Assembly: GCA_007556525.1 (NCBI GenBank)
Contig: SWJS01000004.1
Span: forward strand, 112,118-176,117
Source of the DNA: Lysobacteraceae bacterium CU05-9
Lineage (GTDB): Bacteria; Pseudomonadota; Gammaproteobacteria; Xanthomonadales; Xanthomonadaceae
DNA length: 64,000 bases
Direction of reading: 5' to 3'
Numbering within the stretch: position 1 is the stretch's first letter; every line of letters begins with the position of its first letter. Both the position numbers and the translations under genes were made by a program. Positions 24,568 through 33,916 of the stretch are shown in pieces. The notes below the pieces were generated by a model. That model was not told the origin of the DNA and made no database searches. It saw only the letters and a list, made by a program, of their open reading frames with translations.

Positions 24568-26469
24568 TTAATTCGCGTGTTCGCTTTTGACCCGTTCAGC
24601 AAACGCTTCCAGGGTCATCGTTCCGAGGTCCTCGCCCGCACGCGTACGTACGGAAACCAGCCCTTCTTCACGCTCGCGGTCACCCACGACCAGCAAATAA
24701 GGGACGCGGTGGAGCGTGTGTTCGCGGATCTTGAAGCCAATTTTCTCGTTGCGGATGTCCTTATCGGCACGCACGCCAAGGTCACCGAGCTTCTTCGCCG
24801 CTTCCGCGACATACTCGTTCTGCGAGTCCGTAATGTTCATCACGACGGCCTGGATTGGCGCCAACCACGTCGGGAAAACACCCGCATGATGCTCAATCAG
24901 GATGCCGATGAAACGTTCCATTGAGCCGACGATCGCGCGGTGAAGCATGACGGGATGGACGCGTTGGCTGTTCGCATCGACATATTCCGCGCCCAGACGC
25001 TCCGGCATCATGAAGTCGACCTGCATCGTGCCGAGCTGCCACGTACGGCCAATCGCATCCTTCAAGTGATACTCAATCTTCGGGCCATAGAAGGCACCTT
25101 CGCCTGGCAACTCTTCCCATTCAACCCCAGCCGAACGCAACGCATCACGCAGTGCATTCTCCGCACGGTCCCACGTTGCATCGTCGCCCAGACGTTCTTC
25201 AGGACGCAGGGCAATTTTGATCTGGATATCGGTGAAACCAAACGCGTTGTAGACATCCAGTGCTTGTTGATGGAAGTCGCGCACTTCGCCTTCAACTTGT
25301 TCCGGCGTACAGAAGATGTGTCCGTCGTCCTGCGTAAAACCACGCACGCGCAAAATTCCGTGCAACGCACCCGAGGGTTCATTGCGATGGCACGCGCCAA
25401 ATTCGCCATAACGGATTGGCAGATCGCGGTACGAATGCAAACCGGAATTGAAGACTTGCACGTGACCCGGGCAGTTCATTGGCTTCAACGCATACGTGCG
25501 CTTCTCGGATTCCGTGAAGAACATGTTCTCGCGGTAATTTTCCCAATGTCCCGAACGCTTCCACAACGACACGTCGAGGATTTGCGGACAACGCACTTCC
25601 TGGTAACCACTCTTGCGATAGACGTTGCGCATGTATTGTTCAACGACTTGCCAGATGGACCATCCCTTTGGATGCCAAAAAATCAGCCCCGGTCCCTCTT
25701 CCTGCAAATGGAAAAGATCCTGTGCCTTGGCGATCTTACGGTGGTCGCGCTTCTCCGCTTCCTCGAGCAACGTCAAGTAAGCCTTGAGATCCTTATCGTT
25801 CAACCACGACGTACCGTAGATGCGCGTCAACATTTCGTTGTCGCTGTTGCCACGCCAGTAAGCGCCGGCAACCTTCATCAACTTGAATGCGCGCAACTTA
25901 TCCGTGCTCGGCACGTGCGGTCCGCGGCAAAGATCCGTGAACTCACCTTGCGTGTACAACGAAAGGTCTTCGTTGCTGGGAATGCCTTCGATGATTTCGG
26001 CTTTGTAATGCTCGCCAATGCCCTTGAAAAAAGCCACCGCTTCATCACGCGACTTCACGCTGCGTGACAATGGCAATGCTTCCTTGACGATGTTGCGCAT
26101 CTCTTCTTCGATGACAACGAGATCTTCGGGCGTGAACTGACGCTCATACGAGAAGTCGTAATAGAAACCCGTATCAATCACCGGACCAATCGTCACCTGC
26201 GCGCCGGGGAATTTGCGTTGCACGGCTTGTGCGAGCAAGTGCGCCGTCGAGTGACGCAAAATGTCGAGCGCTTCCGGCGACTTCTCAGTCACGATTTCCA
26301 ACGAAGCATCACGGTCAATGATCTTGGATGCGTCCACCAGTTCGCCATCGACCTTACCGGCCAATGTCGCCTTCGCCAGACCTGCGCCAATGCTGGCAGC
26401 AACGTCGTAAACGCTGGGTGGATTCTCGAATTCGCGGCGTGAACCGTCTGGAAGTGTAATTGCAATCAT
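24568..26469 (-). CDS. thrS: Threonyl-tRNA synthetase
   Basis: 633 residues. Domains in order: N-terminal TGS ([14 protein letters not shown]), the editing domain with [11 protein letters not shown] and its metal-binding HxxxH and C-x-H region, class II motifs 2 and 3 with zinc ligands (MNCPGH), and a C-terminal anticodon domain. Charges tRNA-Thr in the cytosol. ATG at 26469 is the family start. The frame continues upstream to 26604 but runs through a terminator-like hairpin. Preceded by a leader peptide and attenuator, followed by infC. Confidence 0.97.
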   Translation of the reverse strand: MIAITLPDGSRREFENPPSVYDVAASIGAGLAKATLAGKVDGELVDASKIIDRDASLEIVTEKSPEALDILRHSTAHLLAQAVQRKFPGAQVTIGPVIDTGFYYDFSYERQFTPEDLVVIEEEMRNIVKEALPLSRSVKSRDEAVAFFKGIGEHYKAEIIEGIPSNEDLSLYTQGEFTDLCRGPHVPSTDKLRAFKLMKVAGAYWRGNSDNEMLTRIYGTSWLNDKDLKAYLTLLEEAEKRDHRKIAKAQDLFHLQEEGPGLIFWHPKGWSIWQVVEQYMRNVYRKSGYQEVRCPQILDVSLWKRSGHWENYRENMFFTESEKRTYALKPMNCPGHVQVFNSGLHSYRDLPIRYGEFGACHRNEPSGALHGILRVRGFTQDDGHIFCTPEQVEGEVRDFHQQALDVYNAFGFTDIQIKIALRPEERLGDDATWDRAENALRDALRSAGVEWEELPGEGAFYGPKIEYHLKDAIGRTWQLGTMQVDFMMPERLGAEYVDANSQRVHPVMLHRAIVGSMERFIGILIEHHAGVFPTWLAPIQAVVMNITDSQNEYVAEAAKKLGDLGVRADKDIRNEKIGFKIREHTLHRVPYLLVVGDREREEGLVSVRTRAGEDLGTMTLEAFAERVKSEHAN

Positions 26470-26487
26470 GTCTTGTATTTTTGGTAT

Positions 26488-26509
26488 AAAAAAAGCGCCC
26501 ATTGGCGCC
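26488..26509 (-). terminator. Attenuator terminator in the thrS leader
   Basis: GGCGCC, AAT loop, GGGCGC then TTTTTTT on the minus strand, 18 nt before the thrS start codon. A position this close to the start fits regulated read-through, not the end of a gene. Confidence 0.8.
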
Positions 26510-26531
26510 TGTTCCACAAACTTGTTTGAGG

Positions 26532-26537
26532 GCCAAT
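26532..26537 (-). promoter_or_regulatory. Antiterminator strand of the thrS attenuator
   Basis: AUUGGC here is complementary to GCCAAU in the left arm and loop of the terminator at 26504-26509 and beyond. Pairing them prevents the terminator stem, giving two mutually exclusive structures. Confidence 0.55.
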
Positions 26538-26545
26538 TCGTTCTG

Positions 26546-26569
26546 TCAGTGGCAGGTAGTAGTATCCAT
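26546..26569 (-). CDS. Threonine-rich leader peptide MDTTTCH of thrS
   Basis: ATG-GAT-ACT-ACT-ACC-TGC-CAC-TGA encodes seven residues with three consecutive threonine codons. The stop lies 9 nt before the antiterminator strand and 37 nt before the terminator stem. Ribosome stalling at the Thr codons when charged tRNA-Thr is scarce would favour the antiterminator. GGGGAA lies 11 nt upstream, a weak but possible ribosome binding site. An overlapping frame reads HGYYYLPL, which would give tyrosine codons, but threonine fits the gene controlled. Confidence 0.65.
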   Translation of the reverse strand: MDTTTCH

Positions 26570-26618
26570 GTCGCACACGATTCCCCATGGTTGGACGGGG
26601 ACACCTGAAACTCCGATC

Positions 26619-26649
26619 AAAAAAAGACGCTGCACCCTTGCGAGTACAG
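26619..26649 (-). terminator. Terminator after the drug-pump operon
   Basis: GCTGTAC, TCGCAAGG loop, GTGCAGC then TCTTTTTTT, 20 nt after the emrB stop. An extended -10 sequence TGGTATAAT lies at 26655-26663 directly before it, so a short leader RNA for thrS starting there is also possible. Confidence 0.75.
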
Positions 26650-26668
26650 CGCCCATTATACCACTGAA

Positions 26669-28228
26669 TCAGTGACCACCTGCGGATTCCGCCCCTGCTT
26701 TGGCGGTGAACGGCGGCTTTGCGAGCCAGACCACCGGGATACAAAGCACGAACAACCAGCCAAGCAGCCAAAACACTTCATTGAAGCCCATTTGCGTCGC
26801 TTGCTGGCCGATCATCTGCGCCATTCGCGCGGCACTGGCCTGAAGATTTCCGTTGCCTGCAGCCATCACTGCGTCCATGTCACTGCTGCTGATCGTCTGG
26901 ATGGACTCGGTCATGTGCGCGTAGTGAATCGTCGTGCGCTCATTCCACAACCAGGTCGTGAGCGATGCGGCGAACGAGCCACCGAGCGTTCTCACAAACG
27001 TCGCGAGACCCGAGCCTGCAGCAATTTCGTGTGGCTGCAAATCACTGAGCAAAATTGTCAGCACCGGCATGAAGAACAACGCCACGCCCAGACCTTGGAA
27101 CAACTGCACCATCGCGATTTGATCGAACTCGACGAATAGGTTGAATTTTGCACGTAGAAAACACGTGATCGCCATGAACACGAACGCCAGACTTGCAACC
27201 ATCCGTAAGTCGAAACGTTGCGCATACAAACCAACGAGTGGCGTCAACAAAATCGGCAGCACACCAATCGGCGCCGTCGCGAAACCCGCCCAGATCGGCG
27301 TATAACCCAACGTGCGTTGCAACCACAATGGAATCATCAAGCCAACGCTGAAGAACGCGGAGTACGCGGCGACCAGTGCGATCGTGCCGGAACGGAAGTT
27401 GCGGTGGCGGAACAAACGCAGATCAACGATCGGATCCTTATCCGTGAGTTCCCAAATGATGAAGACGGCAAGCGCAATCACGCTGACCACTGTAAGCACA
27501 ATGATCTCGGTTGAATGGAACCAATCTTTTTCGTTGCCGAGATCGAGCATCGTTTGCAACGCACCGACACCGAGGACCAACGTGATGAGACCAACGTAGT
27601 CCATGCGTGGTTTTTCGATGCGTTCGAAGCGACCCTTCAACTGCGAGCCAACGGTAAACGCCGCGAAAATACCAATCGGAATGTTGATGAAGAAAATCCA
27701 TTCCCAACTGTAGTTATCCGTAATCCAACCACCAAGGATTGGACCGGCAATCGGCGCGACAACGGTCACCATCGCAAGCAACGCGAGCGCCTGCCCCCGT
27801 TTGTTCGGTGGATACACTGACAAAAGCAACGCCTGCGTCACCGGATACATCGGTCCCGCCACGAATCCCTGCAATGCGCGGAAACCAACGAGTGAGTTCA
27901 TGTCCCATGCGATGCCGCACAGGAACGATGCGAACACGAACGCGAGTGTCGCGGCCATAAAGAGCTTGCGCTCACCGAAGCGACGCGTGAAGTAACCTGT
28001 GAGCGGCAAACTGATTGCCGTGCTGACTGCAAACGAGGTGATCACCCACGTCGCTTGGTTTGCGCTGCCGCCGAGGTTACCGGCGATCGTCGGTAAGGAG
28101 ACGTTCGCGATCGTGAGATCCAAAACTTGCATGAAGGATGCAAGCGCGAGACCGATCGTTGCAAGTGCGCGGCTCGGCGGCGCGAAATCCTTCGAGCCGC
28201 TTTCGCTGACCGTGTTAGCTGTGGCCAT
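26669..28228 (-). CDS. emrB: DHA2-family MFS drug exporter (EmrB-like)
   Basis: 519 residues and about 14 membrane segments. DHA2 motifs are present: LDLTIANVSLPTIAG in helix 1 (motif D1), the loop motif GYFTRRFGERKLF and motif C-like LGGWITDNYSWEWIFFINIPIG. Pumps hydrophobic compounds using the proton gradient through EmrA and an outer membrane channel. Last gene of marR-OMF-emrA-emrB. Confidence 0.93.
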   Translation of the reverse strand: MATANTVSESGSKDFAPPSRALATIGLALASFMQVLDLTIANVSLPTIAGNLGGSANQATWVITSFAVSTAISLPLTGYFTRRFGERKLFMAATLAFVFASFLCGIAWDMNSLVGFRALQGFVAGPMYPVTQALLLSVYPPNKRGQALALLAMVTVVAPIAGPILGGWITDNYSWEWIFFINIPIGIFAAFTVGSQLKGRFERIEKPRMDYVGLITLVLGVGALQTMLDLGNEKDWFHSTEIIVLTVVSVIALAVFIIWELTDKDPIVDLRLFRHRNFRSGTIALVAAYSAFFSVGLMIPLWLQRTLGYTPIWAGFATAPIGVLPILLTPLVGLYAQRFDLRMVASLAFVFMAITCFLRAKFNLFVEFDQIAMVQLFQGLGVALFFMPVLTILLSDLQPHEIAAGSGLATFVRTLGGSFAASLTTWLWNERTTIHYAHMTESIQTISSSDMDAVMAAGNGNLQASAARMAQMIGQQATQMGFNEVFWLLGWLFVLCIPVVWLAKPPFTAKAGAESAGGH

Positions 28229-28240
28229 GTGCGTTAAGCC

Positions 28241-29425
28241 TTAGCGACCTGCGTTGCCGGCAATGATGCTCGCGATCAAATCGTTCGCGTGCTTCATTTG
28301 TTCGTCGTATGCCGTTGTCGTGTAGACCGGCTTCGTCGGTTCAACTGTCGCGATGACCGGACCACTTTGGTCATGGATGTCGACATCAACGCTCATGCTC
28401 AAGCCGATACGCAACGGATACTTCTTCACCATTTCGGGATCAAGTTCGATGCGGACAGGAACACGTTGGACGATCTTGATCCAGTTGCCGCTGGCGTTTT
28501 GTGCAGGCAACAGCGAAAAAGCCGAACCCGTTCCCATACCCATGCTGGCGAGCTTGCCTTTGAAATCGATTTTGTCACCGTACAAATCGGCCGTGACTTT
28601 GACAGGTTGGCCCAGACGCATCTTGGCCAGTTGCGTTTCCTTGAAGTTCGCTTCGACCCACACTTGTGAGAGTGGCACGATCGTCATCATCGCAGTGCCC
28701 GGTTGGACGCGTTGACCAACTTGCGCAGTACGTTGTGCAACGTGACCGCTCACCGGAGCAAGGATCTGATTGCGTTGTGCACCGAGGTACGCCTGGCGCA
28801 ACTGTGCAGCGGCTGCGGCAACTTGTGGTTGCGAGCTCAAGCTTGTTGCATCAACCAGTGCTTGGCTGCGGCTGTACGTGCTCTGTGCGGCGCTCAATGC
28901 CGCTTGCGCCATCGCGACTTGCTCACGTGCGTGTGCGAGTTCTTCGCCGCTGACTGCGCCCATGCCAACGAGACCTTCGCGACGTGCGACATCTTGCTGC
29001 GCGTTACGCAATGCAATTTGCTTGGCGCGGATGTCGGCTTGCGCGGTGTTCACGGCGCTGTACAAACCGCGTGCTTGACGCACGGCATTCGCGAGATTGG
29101 CTTTCGCGGATTCAAGACCGACTGCGGCGTCCATCGGATCGAGCTGCGCGAGCACTTGCCCTGCTTCGACCTTCATGCCGGTGTCGACGTTGATTGCCGT
29201 TACCGTGCCGGCAGTTTGTGGCGTGATGCTGACGATGTTGCCTTGAACGTATGCGTCATCGGTGGATTCTTTCCAGCGGAAATCAAAAAAATACAACAAC
29301 GTCCATGCAATGCCTGCAAGGATCACGAGGGCGAGCACGATGAGGAGTGCTTTTTTGCGCTTGTTATTCGCCGGTGCGGCGGTGTCTGCCGGGACGTTGG
29401 CGTTGGGGTTGAGTTTCTGGGTCAT
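28241..29425 (-). CDS. emrA: HlyD-family membrane fusion protein (EmrA-like)
   Basis: 394 residues. One N-terminal membrane anchor (LLIVLALVILAGIAWTLL), then a biotinyl-lipoyl domain starting VSITPQTAGTV, a long coiled-coil hairpin rich in Ala/Gln (about 100-215) and a beta-barrel part (VEANFKETQLAKMRLGQPV). Bridges EmrB and the outer membrane factor in the periplasm. ATGA overlap with the OMF gene upstream. Confidence 0.94.
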   Translation of the reverse strand: MTQKLNPNANVPADTAAPANNKRKKALLIVLALVILAGIAWTLLYFFDFRWKESTDDAYVQGNIVSITPQTAGTVTAINVDTGMKVEAGQVLAQLDPMDAAVGLESAKANLANAVRQARGLYSAVNTAQADIRAKQIALRNAQQDVARREGLVGMGAVSGEELAHAREQVAMAQAALSAAQSTYSRSQALVDATSLSSQPQVAAAAAQLRQAYLGAQRNQILAPVSGHVAQRTAQVGQRVQPGTAMMTIVPLSQVWVEANFKETQLAKMRLGQPVKVTADLYGDKIDFKGKLASMGMGTGSAFSLLPAQNASGNWIKIVQRVPVRIELDPEMVKKYPLRIGLSMSVDVDIHDQSGPVIATVEPTKPVYTTTAYDEQMKHANDLIASIIAGNAGR

Positions 29426-30864
29426 TGTTGGGTTCCTGGCAATTGAACGCCACCACCAAGTGCGGTGTTCAAGTCGACGACGGTTTGAATTCTTTGTGCG
29501 CGCAATGTGGCGAGCTGTTGGTCGAGTTGCAGCAGCGGACGTTGTGCATTGAGTACATCGAGTTGCGTGCCGAGTCCTGCTTTGTAGCGAGCCATCGCAA
29601 TTTGATAAGCCTTGTTGCCGGCGGAGCTGGCCATTTGCACGGCGCTGATTTGCGCATCCAAGTTCTTCGCATTCGTCAGCGCATCGGCGACTTCACGCAG
29701 AGCACCTGCGAGCGTGCCGTTGTATTGCGCGACGGCGAGATCGTATTGGGCGTTGCTGATTTCGAGTTGGTTTTGGAGACGGCCCTGTGCGAAAAGCGGC
29801 AACGTCACCGACGGTCCCACCTGCAACAGGAGTGCTTTGGTGCTGAAAAGATCGCTGATGTTCGTCGCTGCAAGTCCCGCCATGCCGCTCAAGTTGATCG
29901 TCGGATAGAACGCCGCCTTGCTGACATCAATGCCACGCGCCGCCGCTTCAACGCGCCAACGTGCCGCGACGATATCTGGGCGGTGACCGAGCAATTCACT
30001 TGGCAAAACACTTGGAATGCCAAGCTTGCCCGCAGTACGGAGCGTTGGACGTTGGATCTGTAAACCTTGATCCGGACCTTGCCCCATCAATGCCGCAATC
30101 GCGTGACGTAGCACTTCGATTTGTTGGTTGGCGGCGAAGATGGTTTGTTCGGCGCTGGCTAATGCGACTTGCGCGTTACGCACTTGCAGCTCGTTATCCA
30201 AACCTTTCTTGACGCGTGCGCCACCGAGGGAGACGAGTCCTTCGTTGCGTTTTTTCTCACGCAATGCCACGTCGCGCAGATCATAGACTTGGTCGAGGGT
30301 GACGTAAGCTTTCGCGATGTTGCTTGCGAGCGAGAGTCGTGCCGATTGGAGGTCGACTTCTGCGGCGTGGTATTGACCGAGGGCTGCAGCGCGCTTGGCT
30401 TTGTCCGCACCCCACAGATCAAAATTCTTGCTCAGGTTGACGCGGGCGATGGCGCTGGTTTTGAAAGAGCCACCAATCGGCGCTGGAATCATCGACTCCG
30501 GTAATTGAATGCCGCTGGCTTGCGCAACCGCGCTGCCCTGCAAGCGTCCGTTCTCATCGGAGAGGCTGACTTGCGCCAGTGCCATGTCGATGCGTGCGTT
30601 CGCGGCATCGAGCGATGGGTTGCTCGACAGTGCCTTGCTGATCAACGCATTGAGGTGCGGATCGCCAAGTGCGGTCCACCAATCGGACTTCGGAAATTGC
30701 GCGTCGCTTTTGATGAATTGGCTGAGCGATGCTTCCGTTGCGAGTGTGGTGTCGAGATCTTTCGGCTGCGTGCGTGGTGCGAGTCCACCCGTGCTTGCGC
30801 ATGACGCCAACAGTGCTGCTGCCGATAGCGCGAGTGCGCTCCGGCGAATGAGCTGAATGTTCAT
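29422..30864 (-). CDS. NodT-type outer membrane efflux lipoprotein
   Basis: 480 residues with lipobox LLASC, two repeated OEP domains (SNPSLDAANARIDMALAQV and the second LLGHRPDIVAARWRVEAAARGID) and the C-terminal ARYKAGLGTQLDVLNAQR. Forms the trimeric TolC-like exit duct of the pump. It comes right after the repressor gene, which has a 3-nt gap. Confidence 0.94.
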   Translation of the reverse strand: MNIQLIRRSALALSAAALLASCASTGGLAPRTQPKDLDTTLATEASLSQFIKSDAQFPKSDWWTALGDPHLNALISKALSSNPSLDAANARIDMALAQVSLSDENGRLQGSAVAQASGIQLPESMIPAPIGGSFKTSAIARVNLSKNFDLWGADKAKRAAALGQYHAAEVDLQSARLSLASNIAKAYVTLDQVYDLRDVALREKKRNEGLVSLGGARVKKGLDNELQVRNAQVALASAEQTIFAANQQIEVLRHAIAALMGQGPDQGLQIQRPTLRTAGKLGIPSVLPSELLGHRPDIVAARWRVEAAARGIDVSKAAFYPTINLSGMAGLAATNISDLFSTKALLLQVGPSVTLPLFAQGRLQNQLEISNAQYDLAVAQYNGTLAGALREVADALTNAKNLDAQISAVQMASSAGNKAYQIAMARYKAGLGTQLDVLNAQRPLLQLDQQLATLRAQRIQTVVDLNTALGGGVQLPGTQQ

Positions 30865-30867
30865 GGG

Positions 30868-31326
30868 TTATTCCTTGCCTTCCGGAATGTCCTGAAGGTT
30901 GTCGATGATGAGCAGAAGCGTTTGCTCAAACTGTTCTTGTTCTTTCTTTGGGATGTCGCGAAAAGCCGCCTTCAGTACATTCTTTCCGCAGTGATCGATC
31001 GTGCTCCACAGGGCTTCACCCTGCTTCGTGAAATCAATCAGCCAAACACGACGATCGCTTGGATGCGATTTCCGCTCGACCAAGTTGCGTTCAACGAGAC
31101 TGTCGATGACGCGGGTCATGGCACCCGCGTTGATGCCAGCGATGCGAGCAAGTTCGGTCGACTGCGCTTCGCCTTGGCTCAAGTTCTTCATGACCAGATA
31201 CTGGCTAAAGTTAATGTCTTCGCCGGCCAGCTTCAATTCGTGCTCCATGCGTGCCCAGAGAGCATCGCGAGAGCGGCGCAAAATCACGCCAAGGCTGGTT
31301 CCGGTGGTCGCTACTTTCGTGTTCAT
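30868..31326 (-). CDS. MarR-family repressor of the drug pump
   Basis: 152 residues with the MarR winged helix: QSTELARIAGINAGAMTRVIDSLVERNLVERKSHPSDRRVWLIDFT region, given here in part as GAMTRVIDSLVERNLV and SDRRVWLI. Expected to sense drugs and repress its own operon. ATG 31326 is used because the promoter -10 box lies 7 nt upstream; the longer frame starts upstream of the promoter. Cys in DHCGKN could be a redox or ligand site. Confidence 0.9.
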   Translation of the reverse strand: MNTKVATTGTSLGVILRRSRDALWARMEHELKLAGEDINFSQYLVMKNLSQGEAQSTELARIAGINAGAMTRVIDSLVERNLVERKSHPSDRRVWLIDFTKQGEALWSTIDHCGKNVLKAAFRDIPKKEQEQFEQTLLLIIDNLQDIPEGKE

Positions 31327-31333
31327 GGTTGGT

Positions 31334-31372
31334 AATTTAGTTGTTTGATAAATAGTTGTCAAGGCAACTATT
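31334..31372 (-). promoter_or_regulatory. Leaderless promoter and palindromic operator of marR-emrAB
   Basis: -35 TTGACA (31357-31362), 17-bp spacer, -10 TAAATT (31334-31339), with the start codon beginning 8 nt past the -10, so the transcript should begin at or next to AUG. An 8-bp dyad AATAGTTG-TCAAGG-CAACTATT (31351-31372) covers the -35 box, a natural MarR operator. Confidence 0.78.
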
Positions 31373-31492
31373 GCGCCGTTAATCATTCGTTGGGCAAATG
31401 CAAACGTATGCGGGACTGTCGTGGATGTGTCTCATTGGGTGAGACGATGCGGGGATACGGTGTCAAAACCCCCACTCCCCTTCGGAATTGCC

Positions 31493-33916
31493 GTGTCTGC
31501 CCAGCCTTCGATTGATTTTTTTGCGACGACATCGCCCCATAAACAGCTGGAGGCGCCGCGAGGTTCTTTGGTGCAGCGGTTGCAACGCAAATATGCGGAT
31601 CGCATCACGGGTCACGTAAAGTTGCCAGCGCGGGAGGCTTCGTATGCGCCATTCCCGGATGGTTTGCCCGAATCGGTGCGCGGAGCTTTGCGTGCGCGTG
31701 GCATTGAGCAGCTTTACTCGCATCAGCGCGAGGCGTGGGATTTAATTGAGCGTGGCGAGGATGTGGTGATCGTGACGCCGACGGCTTCGGGCAAGTCGAT
31801 GTGCTACACGCTGCCCGTCGTGTCGCGTGCCATTAAGGAGCGTGGCAAGGCGTTGTATCTGTTTCCGACGAAAGCGTTGTCACAGGATCAAGTTGCCGAA
31901 TTGATTGAGTTGTCGAAGGCCGGCGACTTGGGAATACGTGCGGCGACGTTCGATGGTGATACTCCCGGTGATCAGCGACAGGCGATTCGGTTGAATGGCG
32001 ATATCGTGGTGTCGAATCCGGATATGTTGCATCAAGGGATTCTGCCGCATCACACGAAGTGGGCGCAATTCTTCGAAAATTTACGTTACGTCGTCATCGA
32101 TGAGGTGCACACGTATCGCGGCGTGTTCGGTTCGCATCTTGCGAATGTGATTCGACGGCTGGAACGGATTTGTGCATTTTATGGCGTGCGGCCGCAGTTT
32201 ATTTTTTGCTCGGCGACGATTGGCAATCCGCAGGAGCATGCATCGAATTTGTTGGGACGTCCGGTCGCTGCAGTGACGGAATCGGGTGCGCCCACCGGTG
32301 AAAAGCACGTCTTGCTATGGAACCCTCCGATCGTCAATCCGGATCTTGGGTTGCGTGCATCCGCTCGTTCGCAATCGAACCGTATTGCACGGTCAGCGAT
32401 TAAGGCGAAGTTGAAGACGTTGGTTTTTGCGCAGTCGCGCACGATGGTTGAAGTGTTGACGAAGTATTTGAAGGACGTGTTCGATCACGATCCCCGTTTG
32501 CCGCCACGCATTAAGGCATATCGCGGTGGGTACTTACCGACGGAGCGACGTGAGACGGAACGTGCGATGCGTGCCGGACATGTCGATGGCATTGTGTCGA
32601 CATCTGCATTGGAACTGGGCGTTGATATCGGTGCGTTGGATGTCGTGGTGTTGAATGGCTACCCAGGTTCGATTGCGGCGAGTTGGCAGCGGTTTGGTCG
32701 TGCGGGTCGTCGACAAAAACCTTCGTTAGGCGTGTTAGTCGCATCGTCGGATCCGTTGGATCAATACGTGGTGCAACATCCGGAGTTTTTTACGGATGCG
32801 CCGCCGGAGCAAGCGAGAATTGCTGCGGACCAACCGATTATTTTGTTGGATCACATTCGTTGCGCGGCGTTTGAGTTGCCGTTCGTGACCGGTGAATCGT
32901 TTGGCTCGGTGGATCCATCGATCTATTTGCAGCTACTGTCCGAAGATGGCGTGTTGCATGCGGAGCAAGATCGCTGGGAATGGATTGCCGATAGTTATCC
33001 AGCCAATGCGGTGAGTTTGCGGTCGGTGGCTGACGGAAACTTCGTGGTGGTGGATCGGACCAATGGGCGGCAGACGATCATTGCCGAGGTCGATTTTTCG
33101 TCGGCACCGTTGATGTTGTATGAAGGTGCCATCCATATGGTGCAGTCCGTGCCCTATCAAGTGGAGCGACTGGATTGGGAAGGACGTAAGGCGTATGTCA
33201 CTCGCACGCATGTCGATTACTACACGGATGCGATTGATTACACGCGGTTGAAAGTTTTGGCGACGTTTGATTCGTGCGTCGCGGGACTTGGCACTTGCGA
33301 GCATGGCGAAGTGCATGTCGTTCGCCGTGTGGCTGGTTACAAAAAAATCCGCTACTACACCCACGAAAACATTGGCTACGGCCCGGTAAATTTGCCCGAT
33401 CAGGAATTGCATTCGACGGCGGTGTGGTGGGCGATGCAGCAGCAAGTTTTGGATTCTGCGTTTACATCGCGTCAGGATGCGTTGGATGGTTTCCTTGGCG
33501 CAGCTTATGCGTTGCACGTCGTTGCCCGCATTGCCGTGATGGCAGATGGTGGTGATCTGCAGCGTGCCGTTGGCAGTGGTGATGGTGCGTGGTCTGCATT
33601 GGCCGATACGTCGGGGCGTGGTCAGTTGCGATCGCTGGATGGGTCATCGTTGGCGTTGGCGCAGTTGCAGTCGTTTTCGCCGACTGTTTACTTGTACGAT
33701 AACTTCCCCGGTGGCGTTGGCTTGTCGGAGCCGTTGTTCAACCGTCAAGGCGAGTTGTTGTCGCATGCGATTTCGTTAGTGTCTTCGTGTGCGTGCGCGG
33801 CAGGTTGCCCGAGCTGCGTCGGTCCGATCCTTGAGCAGGGTTTGTCGTCGGATCGTTTGGCGCCAAAGCAAACGGCGTTGAAGGTATTGCGATTATTGCA
33901 GGCGGTCGATGCATGA
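31493..33916 (+). CDS. mrfA: DEAD/DEAH helicase of the MrfA (YprA) family
   Basis: About 807 residues. The first RecA domain has TPTASGKS, LFPTKALSQDQ, DEVHTYRG and SATIGNP; the second has STSALELGVDIG and GRAGR. The C-terminal DUF1998/MZB domain ends with the four-Cys cluster CACAAGCPSC seen in MrfA. In Bacillus MrfA with the nuclease MrfB repairs mitomycin C adducts independently of UvrABC. GTG 31493 (MSAQPSIDFF) is likely the start; the frame is open to 31421 but that part lacks a ribosome site. Overlaps mrfB by 4 nt. Confidence 0.88.
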   Translation: MSAQPSIDFFATTSPHKQLEAPRGSLVQRLQRKYADRITGHVKLPAREASYAPFPDGLPESVRGALRARGIEQLYSHQREAWDLIERGEDVVIVTPTASGKSMCYTLPVVSRAIKERGKALYLFPTKALSQDQVAELIELSKAGDLGIRAATFDGDTPGDQRQAIRLNGDIVVSNPDMLHQGILPHHTKWAQFFENLRYVVIDEVHTYRGVFGSHLANVIRRLERICAFYGVRPQFIFCSATIGNPQEHASNLLGRPVAAVTESGAPTGEKHVLLWNPPIVNPDLGLRASARSQSNRIARSAIKAKLKTLVFAQSRTMVEVLTKYLKDVFDHDPRLPPRIKAYRGGYLPTERRETERAMRAGHVDGIVSTSALELGVDIGALDVVVLNGYPGSIAASWQRFGRAGRRQKPSLGVLVASSDPLDQYVVQHPEFFTDAPPEQARIAADQPIILLDHIRCAAFELPFVTGESFGSVDPSIYLQLLSEDGVLHAEQDRWEWIADSYPANAVSLRSVADGNFVVVDRTNGRQTIIAEVDFSSAPLMLYEGAIHMVQSVPYQVERLDWEGRKAYVTRTHVDYYTDAIDYTRLKVLATFDSCVAGLGTCEHGEVHVVRRVAGYKKIRYYTHENIGYGPVNLPDQELHSTAVWWAMQQQVLDSAFTSRQDALDGFLGAAYALHVVARIAVMADGGDLQRAVGSGDGAWSALADTSGRGQLRSLDGSSLALAQLQSFSPTVYLYDNFPGGVGLSEPLFNRQGELLSHAISLVSSCACAAGCPSCVGPILEQGLSSDRLAPKQTALKVLRLLQAVDA

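Noticed and set aside
26470..26604. 45-codon extension of thrS
   Set aside because: It reads through the attenuator hairpin and lacks family similarity; TGS domain begins at 26469.
26655..26663. TGGTATAAT as the certain promoter of thrS
   Set aside because: A terminator hairpin starts at the predicted first transcribed bases, so it may be chance within the emrB 3' region. Kept only as a possibility.
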